Assembly (NCBI GenBank): GCA_947475545.1
Contig: CANJLL010000004.1
Location: 1-64,000 of the forward strand
DNA from: Chloroflexota bacterium
GTDB lineage: Bacteria > Chloroflexota > Limnocylindria > Limnocylindrales > CSP1-4
Length of the DNA: 64,000 bases
Direction: 5' to 3'
Made by a program: the position numbers and the translations under genes. The notes under the pieces are model-generated. The model was given only the letters and a program-made list of their open reading frames with translations, was not told the DNA's origin and made no database searches. Below are positions 42,335 through 50,615 of the stretch, piece by piece (the stretch's first letter is position 1; each line of letters begins with the position of its first letter).

Positions 42335-43240
42335 TCAGATACGCCCCAAGGTCGAAATGAACAGGGGCAACACGACGAGCACGATGAACTCCGGCAGGTA
42401 GACGCCGGCAAGGATCGCGGCGAGCTTCGGCTGGACCGTCGAGGCGGCGCCGAGGAGGCGGTTCCGTTCGCCCTCGCGCAACGCGCGCTCGTGCTCCATG
42501 AGGATCTCGGCCAACCCCTTCCCGAGGTGACGCGCCTGCTCCGCGGCCGCCGCGAGCTCATCGAGCTCCTCGAGATCCGCGGCCGCGGCGACATCGCGCA
42601 GCGCGGCATAGAGGTTCGTGCCGGCGCCGTACGCCGCGACGGCCGAGCGGACCTGGACCGCGAGCAGGTTTCGACCGTCGGAGGCCTCGTGGAGAGCATC
42701 GGCGACGTTCGCCACCGCTCGTTCCAGGCCGTCCTTCCCGGCCAGCGGCCGGACGAGGGCGAGGAAGTCAGGCAGCTCTCGACGGAGCTGGCTTTGTCGG
42801 TGGCGGCCGCGGGCGCCGAGGTACTCGGTGGGGAAGACGTAGCCGATCCAGGCGACCGGCAGGGCCAGGAAAAGGGCGAGCGGGAAGAGCGGGGTCAGGA
42901 CGACCCCGGCCGCAACCGCGCCGAGGGCGAGGACGAGCTTCGCGGCGTAGACCTCGGCCGGCGACAGCGCCCGGGGATCGAGGCCCGCCCGGATGATGTC
43001 GCGCTCGCTGACCTGCGCGGCGAGCGCCGGCGCCCGGGCGGCCAGCCGGGACGCGAGTGGCGCGACGAGCCGCTCCCAGAACGGCTGCTCCGCCGACACC
43101 AGCCGCTCGTACCGATGACGCGGCAGCGCCGCAGCGCGGACCGCATCGAGGCGTGGCGGCGTCGCGAGTCCCGGCGCGAAGAGCGCCATGAGGAGGCTGA
43201 ACACCGCGAGACCGGTCAGGCCAGCGCCAAGCAGCTCCAC
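42335..43240 (-). CDS. tadC: TadC-like type II/IV secretion F-domain membrane protein
   Basis: A 301-aa membrane protein with N-terminal helix (AGLTGLAVFSLLMALFAPG), a pair of central helices (LVLALGAVAAGVVLTPLF) and C-terminal helices (AAILAGVYLPEFIVLVVLPLFI). The cytoplasmic T2SSF domain has LRRELPDFLALVRPLAGKDG and LGKGLAEILMEHERALREGE. It pairs with the TadB-like protein 2 bases upstream as inner-membrane platform for pilus assembly. Confidence 0.87.
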   Translation of the reverse strand: MELLGAGLTGLAVFSLLMALFAPGLATPPRLDAVRAAALPRHRYERLVSAEQPFWERLVAPLASRLAARAPALAAQVSERDIIRAGLDPRALSPAEVYAAKLVLALGAVAAGVVLTPLFPLALFLALPVAWIGYVFPTEYLGARGRHRQSQLRRELPDFLALVRPLAGKDGLERAVANVADALHEASDGRNLLAVQVRSAVAAYGAGTNLYAALRDVAAAADLEELDELAAAAEQARHLGKGLAEILMEHERALREGERNRLLGAASTVQPKLAAILAGVYLPEFIVLVVLPLFISTLGRI

Positions 43241-43242
43241 GG

Positions 43243-44118
43243 CTAGGCCTCCAACCGCGTCACTCGCCAGGACAGGAAGATCCCGCTGACCTCGAGGAGC
43301 GCCGCGGCCGGCAGGAGGACGAACCGACCGAGCGCGGTCTCCATGACCGGGCCGACGAGCTCGTGGTTCGCCACGAGCAGGTACAGGAACAGGAGCGGGA
43401 TGACGACCGCGAGGATCGTCGCCTGCAGCCGCAGGCCCTTGCTCTCGGCGGCCGCCTGGCGCGCGATCGACTGGTTCGAGCGGGCGGCCTCGCCGAGCGA
43501 GCCCAGGACATCGACCGCCGCCGAGACGGGTTGGTGGGTCCGGATCAGGACGAGGAGCGCGTCATACAGGAGGGCGAGGTTCCGCCCGGCCTGTCGGCGC
43601 CGGACGTCGGCGAGAGCGTCGGCCGGCGGCTCGTTCGCGTAGTAGCGGCCGAGAATCTCCTCGAAGTCGGCGCGGACCCAGCGGTGGCGCGCCGCCTCCG
43701 CGGCCGCCGAGAACAGATCCGGGTAGGTGCCGCCAGCGGCGGCGCGATTGACGATCGCCCGGAGGACGCGGGGCGTGTCGTCGTCGGCCGCGCGCGCCTC
43801 ACCGCCGAGCAGGTAGCGGACATAGAGTCGCGGCACGAACACCCCGACAAGGGCGCCGATGAGGCTCATCGGTAGCGAGAGGACGAACCCGACGAGCCCG
43901 AGCCCAATCGGGGCCGCGACCGTGAGTGCCAGGAACGTGCGGGGCGACACGTCGAGGCGGGCCTGGGCGAGGAGCGCGTGGGAGGCGTCGAGCCGGACGC
44001 GCAGCGCAGCCTGCAGCCGATCGACGATGCCAGGTGATGCCCCGACGGGACCCGGCAGGAGCGCCATGAGCGCCGCGAAGACCGCGACGCCGGTCGCGAG
44101 CGCGCCGATCAGCTCCAT
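43243..44118 (-). CDS. tadB: TadB-like type II/IV secretion F-domain membrane protein
   Basis: A 291-aa membrane protein from ATG 44118, overlapping the TadA gene by 10 bases. Helices at about 5-25, 60-105 and 235-285. The T2SSF domain includes RVLRAIVNRAAAGGTYPDLF and SLGEAARSNQSIARQAAAES. Its first residues (MELIGALATGVAVF) resemble those of the TadC-like neighbour (MELLGAGLTGLAVF), as expected of an old duplication. Confidence 0.87.
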   Translation of the reverse strand: MELIGALATGVAVFAALMALLPGPVGASPGIVDRLQAALRVRLDASHALLAQARLDVSPRTFLALTVAAPIGLGLVGFVLSLPMSLIGALVGVFVPRLYVRYLLGGEARAADDDTPRVLRAIVNRAAAGGTYPDLFSAAAEAARHRWVRADFEEILGRYYANEPPADALADVRRRQAGRNLALLYDALLVLIRTHQPVSAAVDVLGSLGEAARSNQSIARQAAAESKGLRLQATILAVVIPLLFLYLLVANHELVGPVMETALGRFVLLPAAALLEVSGIFLSWRVTRLEA

Positions 44119-45410
44119 CGCTCGCCCTCCGACTCGATCCGGGCGGCCAGCCGCGCCGACGGCCGCCAAGCCTCGTTGCGCACGAAGCGGGGTTCGCCCG
44201 GCCGGGAGTGATCGGCCGTGAAGACGTCGCTGAGGCGGTACGTGCCCGCGTCCGTGAGGCCGTCGAGCGCGGCGACCTGGCGGACGACGCGGAGGCCGGT
44301 CCGCAAGCGGCGCAGGATGACGACGAGATCGAACACGCGCGCGATGTACAAGCGCAGGTCGACGACGGTCAGATCGCGCATCGACTGGCGGGCGAGGAGC
44401 TCGAACCGGAACAGGGCATCCTCGGCCGAGCTCGCGTGGATCGTCGTCGCCGAGCCGTCGTGTCCGGTGTGGAGCGCCTGGAGCGTGTAGAAGGCCTCCC
44501 GAGGCAGGCGGATCTCGCCGACGACGAGGCGGTCGGGCCGCATGCGGAGAGCGTTCGCCACGAGGTCGCCGACATCGAGCAGGCGGTTCTCCGCCTCGCC
44601 TGCCACAAGGTCGTGCGGGTGGATCGTTTCGAGGTTGAAGCGGTTTGGGTTCTCGAGGGCGAGCTCGGCCGTGTCCTCGACGACGCCCACCCGCTCCGCC
44701 GGATCGAACAGGTCGGTGAGCGAGCGCAGGTACGTCGTCTTGCCCGCGCCGGTCTCGCCGGCCACGAGGAAGTTCGCCTTGGCCCGGACCATCCGGGCCG
44801 TGAAGTCGGCCATCTCGGCCGACAGGCCGCCCGCGGAGACCCAGTCCCGGCCATGGCGGCCACCGGGCACGAGGTCGAGCCGGAGGCGGTTGAACTTGCG
44901 GATGGAGAGATACGGCCCACCGACCGGCGGGATGACCGCGTTGACCCGTGACCCGTCGGGCATCCGGGCATCGACGATCGGATGGGCGACCGACAGCTCG
45001 CGTCCGGCGAGGGCCGCGATCCGCTCGGCGATCTCGATGAGCTCGCGCGCGGATCCCAGGCGGATCGTCGTCGGCTCGAGACGTCCAGATCGCTCGACGA
45101 AGATCGCGTCCGGCGCGTTCACGAGGATGTCCCCGACTGCGCTGTCCTCGACGAGCGGCTGGAGCGGTCCGAGCCCGCACACGACGGCTTCGACCGCGGC
45201 GACCAGCCCGGGCGCCGGTTCGAGGTCGAGCTCGGGGTCGTCGAGAATCGCCTCGATCGTCCGGCGCAGGAGCGCCTCCTTCTCAGGGGTCCGATCGAAG
45301 GGGTTGAGGGTCTCGGGTGCGAGGCGGGCAACGAGCATCCGCCGGATCGTCCCGAGCGTCGCGGCAGACAGCGGCGGGCGGGCGAACTCGGCGGTGCGCT
45401 CGAGGTTCAC
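44109..45410 (-). CDS. tadA: TadA/CpaF-family secretion ATPase
   Basis: A 433-aa hexameric motor ATPase. The N-terminal domain leads to GLGPLQPLVEDSAVGDILVN and VNAVIPPVGGPYLSIRKF. Walker A is GETGAGKTTY (about 215), the Asp box is VVEDTAEL, Walker B is RPDRLVVGEIR and the His box is HTGHDGSATTIHA. It should drive filament assembly or DNA transfer. It overlaps both neighbours, the ParA-like gene by 4 bases and TadB by 10. Confidence 0.93.
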   Translation of the reverse strand: MNLERTAEFARPPLSAATLGTIRRMLVARLAPETLNPFDRTPEKEALLRRTIEAILDDPELDLEPAPGLVAAVEAVVCGLGPLQPLVEDSAVGDILVNAPDAIFVERSGRLEPTTIRLGSARELIEIAERIAALAGRELSVAHPIVDARMPDGSRVNAVIPPVGGPYLSIRKFNRLRLDLVPGGRHGRDWVSAGGLSAEMADFTARMVRAKANFLVAGETGAGKTTYLRSLTDLFDPAERVGVVEDTAELALENPNRFNLETIHPHDLVAGEAENRLLDVGDLVANALRMRPDRLVVGEIRLPREAFYTLQALHTGHDGSATTIHASSAEDALFRFELLARQSMRDLTVVDLRLYIARVFDLVVILRRLRTGLRVVRQVAALDGLTDAGTYRLSDVFTADHSRPGEPRFVRNEAWRPSARLAARIESEGERWS

Positions 45411-46882
45411 GACCGACTCCCGACGACCTGGCCGAGCGCCCGCCGGACGGCCGAGGCCATCCCGCGCACGGGGTCGCGACCGCGTCCGCGCGACCCGGCC
45501 ATGAGCGGCCAGACGGCGCTGATGACGGGTTGGAGAGCCTGCGCGAACGCCGGATCGGTGGACCAGGCGGGCTCGCCGCGGTCCCCCGCCGTAACGACAC
45601 CGCTAGTCGATGGGATGAGCCCGACGATCGGGACATCGGCCTCGGCGGCGAGGCGGCGGATCGTCGCGTCGTCGTCAGCCATGTTCCCGACGACGGCGAG
45701 CTTACGGCCCATCGCCAGCGTGCGGACGTACTCGGCGACCCGGAGGAGATCGGGCAGCGACTCGATCGTCGGGCGGACGACGGCGAGGACGAGCGAGGCC
45801 TGGTCGATGAGATAGCGGTGGCCCTCCTCGTGGACCGTCCCGAGGTCGGCGACGAGGAGCTGGTAGCCGGCTCGCTGGGCCTCGTCGAGGATCGCCTCGG
45901 CGTCGCGCGCCCGGAAGTCCGACGCTTCGCGCCCGACGACGAGCGGATGCGGCGCGAGGGTCACGAGATCGGTGCCCCAGCGGCTCGTCTCGCGTGCCGC
46001 TTCGAGCGCACCCGGTTGCGTCCACGTCCGCGGCGCCCGACTGCGTGACACGGGCTCGCCAGCGAGCCCGAGCCGGAGGGCGCAGGCGGGGCTCGTTCGG
46101 CTCGCGTCGAGGAGGAGCACGCCCAGTGGTTGCTCGTCGCCGTCGATTGTTCGATACCGGGCGAGCGACGCGATGCGGGTGGCGACCTCGACCGCCAGAG
46201 TCGTCTTCCCGACGCCACCGGCGAAGCTCATCACGCCGACGACCCGGAGACCGGCCAGGACGTGAGGAATCGCGAACGGACGCTCGACCTCCTCCCGGTC
46301 GGGAGTGCCCGGTCCCGGATCCCCCGATCCGGCATCGCCTGGCCTGAGCAGCCTCAGGCGGGCGGCCCCTGTCTGCATCGGCGCTGGCTCCAGAGCACGC
46401 GGAGCTTCGCTGGCGGCCGACTCGTCGACCGTCCCCGGGCCCTGTCCCGGGCGCGACGACTGGCCTCGCCCATCGTCCGCCTCGAGCGACCCGCCCGGCA
46501 ATACAGAAAGTTGCGTACCCAGCGGCATCACGACTCCGGCCTGCGTGCTCTGAGGATCCGCTGCGCCGCTTATCTCCGACTTACCTGGGGCCAGGAGGGT
46601 TGCCTGCCAGACGCGCGGACCCCGGACGTGGCGCACGGCGCGAACGAGCCAGCGATACGCCGGCTCGCCGTGGACCGGCAGGATCGCCGCGATGACGATC
46701 GGGCCTGCGCCCAGGAGAACGAGCAGCAGCCGGATCGGGACCGGGAGCGGGAGAAGATTGAGGACCGCGCCGACGACGACCGCACCAGCGAGGATCCCAA
46801 GCTGGGGTGCCGTCAGGCCGAAGGCGATCGGGTCGTCGCGGATGGCGTTCTCCGGGATCGCCACGAGGCCGTGCTCGTTCAT
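45407..46882 (-). CDS. PrgI-like membrane domain fused to ParA/TadZ-like ATPase
   Basis: A 491-aa fusion from ATG 46882. Residues about 1-95 have two helices in a PrgI-type arrangement (DPIAFGLTAPQLGILAGAVV, IRLLLVLLGAGPIVIAAILP, AYRWLVRAVRHV), typical of the VirB3-like subunit of Gram-positive type IV secretion. A Pro/Gly/Ser-rich linker (about 120-200) leads to a MinD/ParA domain: VMSFAGGVGKTTLAVEV (Walker A near 217), LGVLLLDASRTSPA and LVADLGTVHEEGH. TadZ proteins have this ATPase fold and place Tad pili. The fusion physically joins a secretion-channel part to a Tad localisation part. Confidence 0.82.
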   Translation of the reverse strand: MNEHGLVAIPENAIRDDPIAFGLTAPQLGILAGAVVVGAVLNLLPLPVPIRLLLVLLGAGPIVIAAILPVHGEPAYRWLVRAVRHVRGPRVWQATLLAPGKSEISGAADPQSTQAGVVMPLGTQLSVLPGGSLEADDGRGQSSRPGQGPGTVDESAASEAPRALEPAPMQTGAARLRLLRPGDAGSGDPGPGTPDREEVERPFAIPHVLAGLRVVGVMSFAGGVGKTTLAVEVATRIASLARYRTIDGDEQPLGVLLLDASRTSPACALRLGLAGEPVSRSRAPRTWTQPGALEAARETSRWGTDLVTLAPHPLVVGREASDFRARDAEAILDEAQRAGYQLLVADLGTVHEEGHRYLIDQASLVLAVVRPTIESLPDLLRVAEYVRTLAMGRKLAVVGNMADDDATIRRLAAEADVPIVGLIPSTSGVVTAGDRGEPAWSTDPAFAQALQPVISAVWPLMAGSRGRGRDPVRGMASAVRRALGQVVGSRS

Positions 46883-47973
46883 GACGCGGTCCGCAGCGGG
46901 CCGGGCCCGGCCATCGCGAGCGGCACGAGGGCGACTGGCAGGACGAGCATGAGCAGGGCGCCACCGGTCGCGAGGCCGAGCAGGGCGTTCATGTCGTCCA
47001 CGGTCGGCGGCGTGCCGGCCGCATTGAGATGGGCCAGCCCTTCGAGGCTGAACAGGATGAACACGATCGTCCAGGCGAACCGGACGACGAGGATCGCGGC
47101 GAGGACCTTGAGCCAGACGTTCGTCACCCGCTGGGTTGCCGGCAGGGCGTACGCCGCAAGACAGATCGGCCCGACGATGACGAGGAGGCGCTCGAGCACC
47201 GAGAGCACCGCGTTCAGCATCTGGAGGAAGGTCGTCAGGATCGCCGCGAGCAGGCCGACCGACAGCCAGGCACCGGAGTTCCAGTTGTTCGGACCTTCCC
47301 CGATGCGCGGGTCGAAGCCACCGTTCTGGAGGACCGCGAACACGCCGCCCGACGCCGGCCAGGTGTCGGCACCGCCGACGGCGTTCGCCGGCATCGCCAC
47401 CCCGACCATCGCGAGGTCGGTCGCGATGACGAATTGGGCCAGGACGCTGACCAGGAAGATGCCCAGGACCGACAGCGTCGCCCCGACGACGAAGCGCGGG
47501 GTGACCGCGCGCGCGGTGTAGGTCGATTCCCCGGTCGTCCCGCTGAGCATGACGAGGTAGCCGAGGATGATCCCGCCGAGCGCCAGGAGCGGGATCGTGA
47601 TGAGCAGGATCTTGCCGTACAGGTCGCGCGTCGCCGTGTCGGCGAGCGGGTCGAGCGGGGCAAGGAACTGGCCTCGCAGGTTGTCGATCCCGGCCCGGTT
47701 GGCATCGGAGACCCGCGCCGAGTACCACAGGGTCAGGTCGCGGATCGGGTCCCCGATGATCGGCAGGTCGCCGCGCGGGAGCTCGGTGGCCTCGGTCCCG
47801 AGGGTGGCCGGAGCGATCGCCTCCGGCGCGCTGGGCGGGCGGCCCACGACGGCGAGACCGAGGCCACCGAGCGCCAGCGCCAGGAGGAGCAGGGGCACGG
47901 GGCCGAGCCGGATGAGGGCATCCGGGAGGTGGGGCTGAGCGTAGGCGCGTCGGATCGCTGCTAGGACGACCAT
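46879..47973 (-). CDS. TrbL/VirB6-like polytopic membrane protein
   Basis: A 364-aa protein. It has an N-terminal helix (VPLLLLALALGGLGLAVVG), a soluble stretch with DLTLWYSARVSDANRAG, and then about five helices (ILLITIPLLALGGIILGYLV, LSVLGIFLVSVLAQFVIATD, FLQMLNAVLSVLERLLVIVG, LKVLAAILVVRFAWTIVFIL, LLMLVLPVALVPLAMAG). This order is that of TrbL/VirB6 inner-membrane channel subunits. It overlaps the PrgI-fusion gene by 4 bases. Confidence 0.78.
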   Translation of the reverse strand: MVVLAAIRRAYAQPHLPDALIRLGPVPLLLLALALGGLGLAVVGRPPSAPEAIAPATLGTEATELPRGDLPIIGDPIRDLTLWYSARVSDANRAGIDNLRGQFLAPLDPLADTATRDLYGKILLITIPLLALGGIILGYLVMLSGTTGESTYTARAVTPRFVVGATLSVLGIFLVSVLAQFVIATDLAMVGVAMPANAVGGADTWPASGGVFAVLQNGGFDPRIGEGPNNWNSGAWLSVGLLAAILTTFLQMLNAVLSVLERLLVIVGPICLAAYALPATQRVTNVWLKVLAAILVVRFAWTIVFILFSLEGLAHLNAAGTPPTVDDMNALLGLATGGALLMLVLPVALVPLAMAGPGPLRTAS

Positions 47974-47983
47974 CGGACTATCG

Positions 47984-48376
47984 TCAGAACGGCGGTGCGA
48001 TCAGCCCGTACGCGATCGCGATCGCGGTGATCGTGCTGACGATGACGCCCGCCAGGATCATCCAGACGAGTCCAGTAATCCCGTTCGTGATCCGCTTCTG
48101 AGCCCGGTGCTCCGCGTCCGCGTTGGCGCCGGCGACCGTCTTCTCGATCCCGCCCCAGACGATGACCGCACCGCAGATCGTAATGCCGAGACCGATGGCG
48201 ATGGCCACGAGGGTCCCGAGCATCTTGGTGACCGGCGCCAGCGCCTCTTGCGCGCCCGGCGGGACCGAGTCGGCGGCGACGACCGGACCTACCACGATGA
48301 GCAGCAGGAGTACCGCAGCTGACGCTGCGATGAGCGCCAGATACGTCGGCGTGAAGGCCCGGGTGCGCCGAGACAT
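47984..48376 (-). CDS. VirB2/TrbC-like pilin-type membrane protein
   Basis: A 130-aa protein with a signal-like first helix (YLALIAASAAVLLLLIVVGPVVA) and two further helices (MLGTLVAIAIGLGITICGAVIVWGG and GLVWMILAGVIVSTITAIAIAYG) separated by a charged loop. The short length and signal-plus-two-helix layout match VirB2/TrbC conjugative pilins. It precedes the TrbL-like gene by 10 bases, the common order in type IV secretion clusters. Confidence 0.72.
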   Translation of the reverse strand: MSRRTRAFTPTYLALIAASAAVLLLLIVVGPVVAADSVPPGAQEALAPVTKMLGTLVAIAIGLGITICGAVIVWGGIEKTVAGANADAEHRAQKRITNGITGLVWMILAGVIVSTITAIAIAYGLIAPPF

Positions 48377-48388
48377 CGAGCTCGCTCC

Positions 48389-48994
48389 TCAGCCGGCTGC
48401 CGCGGCCGACTCGTCCGCCGCCGCCGGCCCCGCGCGGAAGCGGCGCACGAACTCGACGATCTGCGGCTCGTCGGCCTCGCCGAGGTCGAGCCCGGCGGCG
48501 CGGAACCAGCTGACCGTCCGGGTCAGGTCGCGCAGCCGATCGAACTCGGCGATGCTGATGAGGATGACCGGGAAGCGGCCGTTCAGCGAGATTGTCTGCG
48601 GCTGGCCGGCCCGGACGCGGTCGATGATTTCGGCGAGGACCCGCTGGATCTCCCGGACACCAACCGTTTGCAACGGGGCGAGGATCTGGCGCGGCTGGCC
48701 GGCCAGTCGCCGGATCGCGCCGAGGCTCGGCTGCACGCGGCCCGAGACGATGGCCGCCAGTTCGCTCGTGTCGCGTGCGAGCTCCGGGTAGATGTCGAGA
48801 CCATGGAGGGCCGACAGCGCCCGCTCGACGCGGATCCAGCGCTCGACCTCGTCGAAGCGGAGCATCGCCGCGGCCGGATGGCCATGCTCGAGCACGATGA
48901 GCGGCGAGCCCTCCTCGACCAGCTCGACCGCAACCCGCAGCTTCTGGCGGACCTCGTTCATCAGCATCGAGCGGAGTTCGCCACGCAGGGTCAT
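48389..48994 (-). CDS. Protein with two Phd/YefM-like segments, probable regulator
   Basis: A 201-aa protein from ATG 48994, overlapping the preceding gene by 4 bases. Two halves each resemble a Phd/YefM antitoxin core: NEVRQKLRVAVELVEEGSPLIVLEHGHPAAAMLRFDEVERW in the first, and REIQRVLAEIIDRVRAGQPQTISLNGRFPVILISIAEFDRL in the second. No toxin gene follows. Placement at the head of the transfer operon suggests a transcription regulator of the operon rather than a toxin-antitoxin pair. Confidence 0.65.
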   Translation of the reverse strand: MTLRGELRSMLMNEVRQKLRVAVELVEEGSPLIVLEHGHPAAAMLRFDEVERWIRVERALSALHGLDIYPELARDTSELAAIVSGRVQPSLGAIRRLAGQPRQILAPLQTVGVREIQRVLAEIIDRVRAGQPQTISLNGRFPVILISIAEFDRLRDLTRTVSWFRAAGLDLGEADEPQIVEFVRRFRAGPAAADESAAAAG

Positions 48995-49284
48995 TCGTCG
49001 GGCTCCCAGGTGAAGTCGGGTGGCAGTGGGGCGACGACGGCTGCTTCGCCACCGTGCCAGGTCAACAGGACCGGCCGGCTGCGTGCCGTCCGAAGGGCAG
49101 ATCGGAGGGTCCGGCGGAACGTCGACACGGAGATCCGGGTCAGTCGTTCGCCGGGGACCGGCGGCCGAAGGAAGGCCACCGGGCGGCCTCGCCGGGTCAC
49201 CAGGATCGTCTCGCCGGCCGACGCGCGACTGACGTACTCGCTCGCCCGGCGCCTGAGGGTGCTGCTGTCGACGACGCATTCCAT
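48991..49284 (-). CDS. Phd/YefM-like small protein heading the transfer operon
   Basis: A 97-aa protein from ATG 49284. The N-terminal half is a clear Phd/YefM fold: VDSSTLRRRASEYVSRASAGETILVTRRGRPVAFLRP. The C-terminal half (LLTWHGGEAAVVAPLPPDF) looks like a further strand-rich piece. The predicted -10 ends 8 bases before the ATG, so the transcript is probably leaderless. As first gene behind a promoter that is repeated at the distal unit, it is the prime candidate for the protein that binds the shared box. Confidence 0.7.
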   Translation of the reverse strand: MECVVDSSTLRRRASEYVSRASAGETILVTRRGRPVAFLRPPVPGERLTRISVSTFRRTLRSALRTARSRPVLLTWHGGEAAVVAPLPPDFTWEPDE

Positions 49285-49291
49285 GGCCGCG

Positions 49292-49344
49292 ACCGTAGCA
49301 GGCGATCGGCCCGGGTGCAAGACCTCAGATGTACAAAATGTGTA
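49292..49344 (-). promoter_or_regulatory. Promoter of the main transfer operon with 18-bp upstream box
   Basis: On the minus strand: TACACATTTTGTACATCT (49344-49327), 6 bases, TTGCAC (-35, 49320-49315), 17 bases, TACGGT (-10, 49297-49292). The box differs at two of 18 positions from that at 31879-31896 and all spacings are identical. The nearest ATG is 8 bases past the -10, implying a leaderless message. Confidence 0.7.
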
Positions 49345-49619
49345 TGAGTTGGGACAGGTGATTGGCATGCATCGGCACCCCGGGATGAGCCGCGAGGCTC
49401 ACTGTGCTCGGACGGGTTGCGCGCCGAAATCGACCCACCAACCGTGATCGAACGTGTCGACGACTGCCTGTCGCCCCCCTACCTGTCAATGATGTGGTCG
49501 GGGCAAGAGGAGTCGAGCCGAGCCCTTACGGGTGAGCGTCCGGATAATGGGCCTACGCCCGCCGGCCCTTCGGATCGTGCAGTCCGTCTGAATCTACCCT
49601 CGCCAAGGTCGTGCCGACT

Positions 49620-50303
49620 TCAGAACTCATGACCACAATACCGGCAGACCAATGCGGCAGCCTTGATCGTCTCGGCGCATCGAGGGCATTCCTTGGTCCT
49701 AGCAGGCTTCCGTCGGCCGAGTTGGATCGTTTCGACGCCGAAGCCAATGCCGATGATGAGCACCATGAGCCCAGGGCCCGCGACGAAGACCGCGCCGAGG
49801 TTGACATGGCGTGGGTCGAAGTGAGGTCCGAGCGCTGGCTGGGCGGGCCGCGCCAATCTACTGCAACGGTAGTTGTGCCACCCAACGCCGGACGGTGGAA
49901 CGACTTGCATGCATTGAATCGTGGGGACGATCTCGTACAGGTCAATGGTCGCCTCGGTGGCCGGCACCCATCCCGTCGACAAGGTCGTAATCACAAGACT
50001 GCCGAACGCGACCAAGGCCCCGTATTGCAGCCACTTTCTCGAGGTGGTCCGAGGCGCGCTCGTCGCGAGCACCCCGACGTCGCCCCCGACTTGGCTAGGG
50101 CTAATCGCAGAGTCCGAGCCAGTCGGCGCCGTGGCGGCCCGGTAGCCCGTGAAATATCGCAGGACCACATAGAGGACCAAAGGCCAGGTGAACGGGATCA
50201 CCGCGAGGCATGCGGCGACAACCAAGGTCCCGGGACTCGGGTATCGAATCTGCTCAAGAAGCGATCGATTGATAGGCTCGGTTGGGTCACGTCCTTCTGC
50301 CAT
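49620..50303 (-). CDS. Membrane protein with C-terminal zinc ribbon
   Basis: A 227-aa protein if started at ATG 50303 (MAEGRDPTEP); starts at 50375 and 50462 are possible. Three hydrophobic segments are seen (LVVAACLAVIPFTWPLVLYVVL, LVAFGSLVITTLSTGWV, FVAGPGLMVLIIGIGFGV). The tail KECPRCAETIKAAALVCRYCGHEF is a two-CxxC zinc ribbon of the UPF0547/DUF2628-associated sort. Function unknown. It stands alone between the transfer operon and the STAND defence pair. The flanking 49345-49619 holds nothing recognisable. Confidence 0.7.
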   Translation of the reverse strand: MAEGRDPTEPINRSLLEQIRYPSPGTLVVAACLAVIPFTWPLVLYVVLRYFTGYRAATAPTGSDSAISPSQVGGDVGVLATSAPRTTSRKWLQYGALVAFGSLVITTLSTGWVPATEATIDLYEIVPTIQCMQVVPPSGVGWHNYRCSRLARPAQPALGPHFDPRHVNLGAVFVAGPGLMVLIIGIGFGVETIQLGRRKPARTKECPRCAETIKAAALVCRYCGHEF

Positions 50304-50615
50304 CACCGGAGTGTGCCATGGCCGGGCAGTGCGAGTAGAGCCTCCGCCGAGGTGCGGGCGGTCCACCTCACTCATGGAGGTCCGGGTTACGGGCTTGGCG
50401 GGCCCTTGACCTCGCGGGTCTGCCGGAGCGCGCCACAGATGAGGCTGCAGCGGAAGTCGCAACTGGATTTGAAGCCGAGGTGACGAGCACAGGCGGCCAT
50501 CGATCCGGGCCGTTGACCTACCCCGGTGTTTCTGTTCGTCGAGGGTCTAACCCGACCGCCCTTGGTGCTACTGGCACAATGCCGGGGTGATGGTGCGGAC
50601 CCACCCTTGGTGTTG
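50304..50615. other. Divergent intergenic region before the STAND gene
   Basis: No gene with coding character is seen in these 312 bases. They should contain the promoter of the STAND NTPase. A weak resemblance to a tRNA T-arm near 50460 was examined and rejected. Confidence 0.35.

Noticed and set aside
48389-49284. A toxin-antitoxin module.
   Set aside because: Only antitoxin-like folds are present; the next gene is a VirB2-like membrane protein, so no toxin is available.
50455-50485. A second tRNA-derived attachment site (ctggatttgaagccgagg resembles the T-arm at 27414).
   Set aside because: The match is short, has an inserted base that breaks the T-arm pairing, and no acceptor or CCA end follows.
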